DNA of 64,000 bases from the NCBI RefSeq assembly GCF_017315725.1, contig NZ_JAFLRG010000002.1, forward strand, positions 2,278,178-2,342,177. Reading direction: 5' to 3'. Numbering within the stretch: the stretch's first letter is position 1; every line of letters begins with the position of its first letter. Shown here piece after piece: positions 60,368-64,000 of this stretch. The stretch comes from Trinickia acidisoli. GTDB taxonomy: Bacteria; Pseudomonadota; Gammaproteobacteria; Burkholderiales; Burkholderiaceae. The notes under the pieces are model-generated. The model made no database searches. It was not told the DNA's origin and worked only from the letters and a program-made list of their open reading frames with translations. Both the position numbers and the translations under genes were made by a program.

Positions 60368-61030
60368 TCAAGGCACGAGCGCACCCAATCCGATCGTAGG
60401 CGTACGCAGATACTGCGTCGCCATGATCTTCAGGTCGCGCCGCAATTCGAAGCTGAACAACTCGGGCGCATAAAGGATCGACCGATGCGTGAGCGCCTCC
60501 ACGGCCGATTCGACGATGAACGCGGCGAGATGGATGTTCGGACGTTGAATCGGTTCGCCACAGCTTTGCAAGGCCTGCTCGAGCAAGTCGGTGATGGCTA
60601 GCGACACGCGGCTCAGGTGCCGCAGTTTGCTGACGCGGCCGATCTGCTCGAGCAGCGCGCGCTGAAGTGCCACGTCTTCCGCATAGGCATCGATCGTCGT
60701 ATCGACCCAGGCCGCCACCGCGGCCTCGATGCCTTGACCTTCGACGGCTTTGAACGCTTGCGCGTACAGCTCCAGCAGATGGTCGCAGTGCCGCTTGATG
60801 AGTTTTGCTGCAAGCGCTTCCTTGCTCGTGAAGTACTCATAGAGCGAACCGACGCTGACGCCCGCGGCCTCGGCGATGCGCGTCGTGCTGGTGGCGTCGA
60901 ACCCATCGCTCGCGAAGAGCTGACGCGCCGCTTCGAGAATCGCGTCGACCGTCATGTGCGAGCGCCCCTGGCGGGGTTTGCGCCGCACGGCAATCGGTTC
61001 GATGGGTTTGGTCTTGCTGCTGAACGTCAC
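60368..61030 (-). CDS. TetR family regulator
   Basis: A 220-residue TetR protein. The HTH region reads VDAILEAARQLFASDGFDAT, STTRIAEAAGVSVGSLYEYF, TSKEALAAKLIKRH; the ligand domain is all-helical. The GTG at 61030 is chosen because GGAGAG lies 7 nt before it; the longer reading to 61231 is Arg-rich and not family-like. It is divergent from the CoA ligase operon at 61310 and most likely represses it, with an acyl-CoA or fatty acid as likely inducer (inference). Confidence 0.85.
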   Translation of the reverse strand: MTFSSKTKPIEPIAVRRKPRQGRSHMTVDAILEAARQLFASDGFDATSTTRIAEAAGVSVGSLYEYFTSKEALAAKLIKRHCDHLLELYAQAFKAVEGQGIEAAVAAWVDTTIDAYAEDVALQRALLEQIGRVSKLRHLSRVSLAITDLLEQALQSCGEPIQRPNIHLAAFIVESAVEALTHRSILYAPELFSFELRRDLKIMATQYLRTPTIGLGALVP

Positions 61031-61309
61031 GATTTCACTCTCCGGATGACAGCGTGGGCGCGAGCGGCGAAGCCTCGAGCGCAAAGCGCGCAGCGCCCCG
61101 TGGCGATTGTAGCGGCGGCAAACGCGCGGCCGAAGCCGCATTAACCCTTGGCATGCGAAGGATCCGAATGACGCGTGCCAATCGGGCTGGCATGGCCCAT
61201 AACCCCGCGCCGCAAGGGCTTGCGCGCGCACCGACGAAATCCGAATAGAGCCGCTTGCACGATCTGTCTATGATCGGTTCCATCAGCTTTCCATAGCAAA
61301 AGAGGGGAC

Positions 61310-62971
61310 ATGTCAGGACACATGATGCGCATGCCGCTGCGGGTGATCGACCTGCTGCGACATGCGAAGCGCAACCATCCGCGTGCGGAGATCGTCAGCC
61401 GCCGCGTCGAAGGCGACATCCATCGCTATACCTATGCGGATGCCTACGATCGCGTTTGCCGCCTGGCTCGCGCGCTGGGCCGGCTTGGCATCGGCCGAGA
61501 CGCGCACGTCGGCACGCTCGCCTGGAATGGCTACCGGCATTTGGAGCTTTACTACGCGAGCGCCGGCCTCGGCGCCGTTTGCCATACGCTGAACCCGCGC
61601 TTGCTGCCGCAACAAATCGCCTGGATCGCCGCGCACGCCGGCGACGAGATCCTATTCTTCGACGCGACCTTCGTAGGCCTCGTCAAAAGCATTCGCGCTC
61701 AGTTGCCGCGCGTGCGTCATTTCGTGTTGCTCGGTGCGTCCGACAACGCTGAGATGGCCGACGCCGCGGATGATATTCCGGGCCTCTTGTTCTACGAAGA
61801 CTTAATCGCCGGTGAACTCGGCGACGAGTTCGACTGGGCGAGCTTCGACGAGAACCAAGCGTGCGGCCTTTGCTACACGTCGGGCACGACGGGTGACCCG
61901 AAAGGTGTCGTCTATTCAAATCGCTCGACGATTCTGCACGCCTATGCGAGCGCGCTGCCCGATTCGCTCGGTTTGTCGGTGCGCGACACCGCACTTCCTG
62001 TCGTGCCGATGTTCCACGTCAACGCCTGGGGGTTGCCCTATTCGATGCCGATGGTCGGCGGCAAGCTCGTGTTTCCCGGCCCCGCGCTCGATGGCAAGAG
62101 TCTCTATGAACTCTGCGAAAGCGAGGGGGTGACCGTCGCCGCCGGTGTGCCGACGATCTGGCTCGGCCTGCTGGACCATGTGCGTTCGCGCGCTCTCTCG
62201 TTCAGTTCGCTGCGGCGCACGGTGTTGGGCGGCTCCGCCGCGAGTGAGGCGATGATTCGCGAATTCGAAGAGGTCTATGCCGTGCGCGTGATTCACGCAT
62301 GGGGCATGACCGAAACGAGCCCGATCGGCGCGGTCAATCAATTCAAGCCGGTGCACGATGCGCTCGCGCCTGCCGAGCGCTATCGGTTGCAGGCGCGCCA
62401 GGGCAGAGCGCTGTTCGGCCTCGAGATGCGGATCGAAACCGACGAAGGCGAGGCGGCGCCGCATGATGGAGAGGCACGCGGGCGTTTGCTCGTCAAAGGT
62501 CCGTGGGTCGTCGACACCTATGCGGGCAGCGTGCGTGCCGCGCGGGGCGACGGCTGGTTCGATACCGGCGATATCGCCACGATCGACGCCGACGGATACA
62601 TGAGCATCGTCGATCGTTCGAAAGACGTGATCAAGTCCGGTGGCGAATGGATCAGTTCTATCGAGTTGGAAAACGCGGCGATGGGCCATCCGTCGATTCA
62701 AGAGGCCGCGGTGATCGGTCGGCCGCATCCGCGATGGGTCGAGCGGCCCCTGATGCTATGCGTGCTGCGGCCGGGGCACGCGCTCACGTGCGAGCAATTG
62801 CGCGACTGGTTGCGCGAGCGGGTGGCCCGGTGGTGGTTGCCCGATGCCGTCGAATTTCTCGACGAACTGCCGCATGGCGCCACGGGCAAGCTGCTGAAAG
62901 CGCGTTTACGGGAGCGCTTCGCGCATTACCAATTCCAAGACACCACACAGAACTCGGAGGACCGTTCGTGA
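61310..62971 (+). CDS. Long/medium-chain fatty acyl-CoA ligase
   Basis: A 553-residue ANL ligase of the fatty-acid type. Motifs: LCYTSGTTGDPKGVVYSNRS, AWGMTETSPIGAVN, GWFDTGDIATIDADGYMSIV, DRSKDVIKSGGEWISSIELE and the C-terminal Lys in HGATGKLLKARLRE. Start at 61310 with GAGGGG; a Met four codons later is possible. Its stop overlaps the SDR start (GTGA), so the two are translationally coupled. Confidence 0.9.
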   Translation: MSGHMMRMPLRVIDLLRHAKRNHPRAEIVSRRVEGDIHRYTYADAYDRVCRLARALGRLGIGRDAHVGTLAWNGYRHLELYYASAGLGAVCHTLNPRLLPQQIAWIAAHAGDEILFFDATFVGLVKSIRAQLPRVRHFVLLGASDNAEMADAADDIPGLLFYEDLIAGELGDEFDWASFDENQACGLCYTSGTTGDPKGVVYSNRSTILHAYASALPDSLGLSVRDTALPVVPMFHVNAWGLPYSMPMVGGKLVFPGPALDGKSLYELCESEGVTVAAGVPTIWLGLLDHVRSRALSFSSLRRTVLGGSAASEAMIREFEEVYAVRVIHAWGMTETSPIGAVNQFKPVHDALAPAERYRLQARQGRALFGLEMRIETDEGEAAPHDGEARGRLLVKGPWVVDTYAGSVRAARGDGWFDTGDIATIDADGYMSIVDRSKDVIKSGGEWISSIELENAAMGHPSIQEAAVIGRPHPRWVERPLMLCVLRPGHALTCEQLRDWLRERVARWWLPDAVEFLDELPHGATGKLLKARLRERFAHYQFQDTTQNSEDRS

Positions 62972-63789
62972 GTTCCGTTTTCAACGCGAATCTGCTCGCT
63001 GGGCAGCATGCCGTGATTACCGGCGCCGGCAGCGGCATCAACAAACGTATCGCGGAACGCTTCGCGATTCAGGGGGCGTGTATTTCGATCGTCGGCCGCA
63101 ACGCTGGCAAATGCGAGGTCGCCGCGGCGGAGATTCGCGCGCTCGGCGGGACGGCGCAGGGTGTGGCGGCGGACGTGCGCGACGCCGACACGCTTGCCGA
63201 TGCCTTCCATCAGGCGAGCGACGCCTTCGGTCCGATCGATATCTGCATCGCGGGCGCGGCAGGAAACTTTGTGGCCGAAGCGGCCACGATGTCGACGAAC
63301 GGATTTCGCACGGTGATCGATATCGATCTGATCGGGACATTCAATACGTTTCGCGCGGCGCTGCCGTTGCTGCGCGAGAAACGCGCGAATTTGCTGGCCG
63401 TATCGGCCGTGCAGTCGGCACTGCCGACCGCGACGCAGGCACACGTCTGCGCGGCGAAAGCCGGCATCGACATGCTCGTGCGCACACTGTCGATCGAGTG
63501 GGCTGCGCGCGGTGTGCGCTGCAATGCGATCGCACCCGGGCCGGTGGCCGATACCGAAGGCATGAAGCGTCTCGCGCCGAGCGGCGAGGCGAGTTGGCGC
63601 CGTCTGTTGTCGGGCATTCCGATGCGCCGTGCGGCGGAATGCGATGAGATCGCCGATCTCGCATTGTTCCTCTGCAGTGGTGCCGCGAGCTACATCAACG
63701 GGACCGTGATCGCCATCGACGGCGGTCAATCGAATCTCGGTTCGCAACAGTTCGGCGACATGTTGCTCGATTCGCTGCGAGAGACCTGA
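62968..63789 (+). CDS. SDR family oxidoreductase (dienoyl-CoA reductase/3-ketoacyl reductase type)
   Basis: A 273-residue short-chain dehydrogenase. Nucleotide motif VITGAGSGINKRIAERFAIQ, active-site Ser in VSAVQSALP and the x-x-x-K of HVCAAKAGIDMLVRT (the usual Tyr is replaced by His-Val-Cys: the Y-x-x-x-K position reads H-V-C-A-A-K, i.e. no Tyr four before Lys). This Tyr loss is typical of 2,4-dienoyl-CoA reductase-like SDRs. GTG start overlaps the ligase stop. A reading to 62503 lies inside the ligase and is rejected. Confidence 0.82.
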   Translation: MSSVFNANLLAGQHAVITGAGSGINKRIAERFAIQGACISIVGRNAGKCEVAAAEIRALGGTAQGVAADVRDADTLADAFHQASDAFGPIDICIAGAAGNFVAEAATMSTNGFRTVIDIDLIGTFNTFRAALPLLREKRANLLAVSAVQSALPTATQAHVCAAKAGIDMLVRTLSIEWAARGVRCNAIAPGPVADTEGMKRLAPSGEASWRRLLSGIPMRRAAECDEIADLALFLCSGAASYINGTVIAIDGGQSNLGSQQFGDMLLDSLRET

Positions 63790-63873
63790 CAGGCATCGCG
63801 CTATGACATTCGCCGCGCGGATCGAAACTACTTTCTCGAGCGAGCGACGCACTCTAACGAAGCAGGAGACGCC

Positions 63874-64000
63874 ATGACAATCAGTGAAACGGCATTCACG
63901 CTCAGCGCGCGGGACGATCACCCCATCGAAGCATTCTGCTGGCGTGGGGAGGAGGGCGCGGCGCGGGGCGTTGTGCAGATCGTGCACGGCATGGCCGAGC
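63874..64000 (+). CDS. Alpha/beta hydrolase, N-terminal part (cut by window edge)
   Basis: The first 42 residues after ATG 63874 (GCAGGAGAC before it): FTLSARDDHPIEAFCW and GVVQIVHGMAE. The strand followed by HGM-A-E is the oxyanion-hole start of serine hydrolases of the monoacylglycerol-lipase/lysophospholipase type. It would supply fatty acid to the ligase two genes upstream. The rest lies outside the window. Confidence 0.75.
   Translation, partial: MTISETAFTLSARDDHPIEAFCWRGEEGAARGVVQIVHGMAE

Noticed and set aside
62503..62967. N-terminal extension of the SDR protein
   Set aside because: Arg-rich shadow within the acyl-CoA ligase gene; the coupled GTG start at 62968 gives the normal SDR length.
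1..64000. CRISPR arrays, rRNA or tRNA genes
   Set aside because: No regularly spaced identical repeats and no cloverleaf or rRNA-like stretch found by eye; no tRNA at the island borders.

Overview
The window is GC-rich, gene-dense DNA of a betaproteobacterium of the family Burkholderiaceae (Burkholderia, Paraburkholderia, Caballeronia or Trinickia type). This is inferred from protein families and gene neighbourhoods, not from a database match. Most of it is accessory catabolism around a type VI secretion (T6SS) island of about 25 kb.

Region 1 (1-14.5 kb) is an uptake and catabolism cluster. It holds an MFS transporter cut by the left edge, a dihydrodipicolinate-synthase-family aldolase/lyase, a complete spermidine/putrescine-type ABC importer, two flavin-dependent 2-hydroxy-acid oxidases, an N-formylglutamate amidohydrolase-like enzyme, a second paralogous binding protein, an unrecognised 357-residue protein, an acyl-CoA ligase and a convergent FAD amine oxidase. 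The substrate cannot be read from the sequence. Next come a DUF3422 membrane protein and ETF:ubiquinone oxidoreductase (14.6-17.9 kb).

Region 2 (17.9-33.2 kb) is a T6SS vgrG island. A decayed DUF1016 nuclease gene marks its left side. On the minus strand lie a candidate membrane-active effector, a six-helix membrane protein (candidate immunity) and an orphan tssF. Divergently, vgrG is followed by a HEAT-repeat protein, a stand-alone spike-tip-like protein, DUF2169, a ketosynthase-fold protein without catalytic residues, a DUF4150 (PAAR-like)/VRR-NUC nuclease effector with DUF3396 immunity, then a small carrier-like protein, a lytic-transglycosylase effector and two candidate immunity proteins (one exported, one in the membrane).

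Region 3 (33.3-43.7 kb) is the most unusual part. A tyrosine-recombinase-fold protein lacking catalytic residues heads a one-directional array of about twenty mostly unrelated small genes. A short element, consensus T-A-GGAAAAC, sits at 13 junctions, usually just after a stop codon. Members include a Rap1a/Tai-like orphan immunity protein, a lipoprotein, membrane proteins, an ASCH protein and a possible C/H/D-triad protein. Several are broken by frameshifts, and one is split by a 1,485-bp IS4-family element with a 9-bp target duplication. The array looks like an accumulating, decaying store of immunity or defence genes; this is inference.

Region 4 (43.7-64 kb) returns to metabolism: an MFS/leuD/leuC set with a divergent LysR regulator; a quaternary-amine-type ABC importer (proVWX-like) with glyA, a second DHDPS-family gene, an FAD oxidase and an aldehyde dehydrogenase, followed by LysR and GlxA/AraC regulators and a cupin; and a TetR regulator divergent from an acyl-CoA ligase, an SDR dehydrogenase and an alpha/beta hydrolase cut by the right edge. 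No tRNA, rRNA or CRISPR array was seen.
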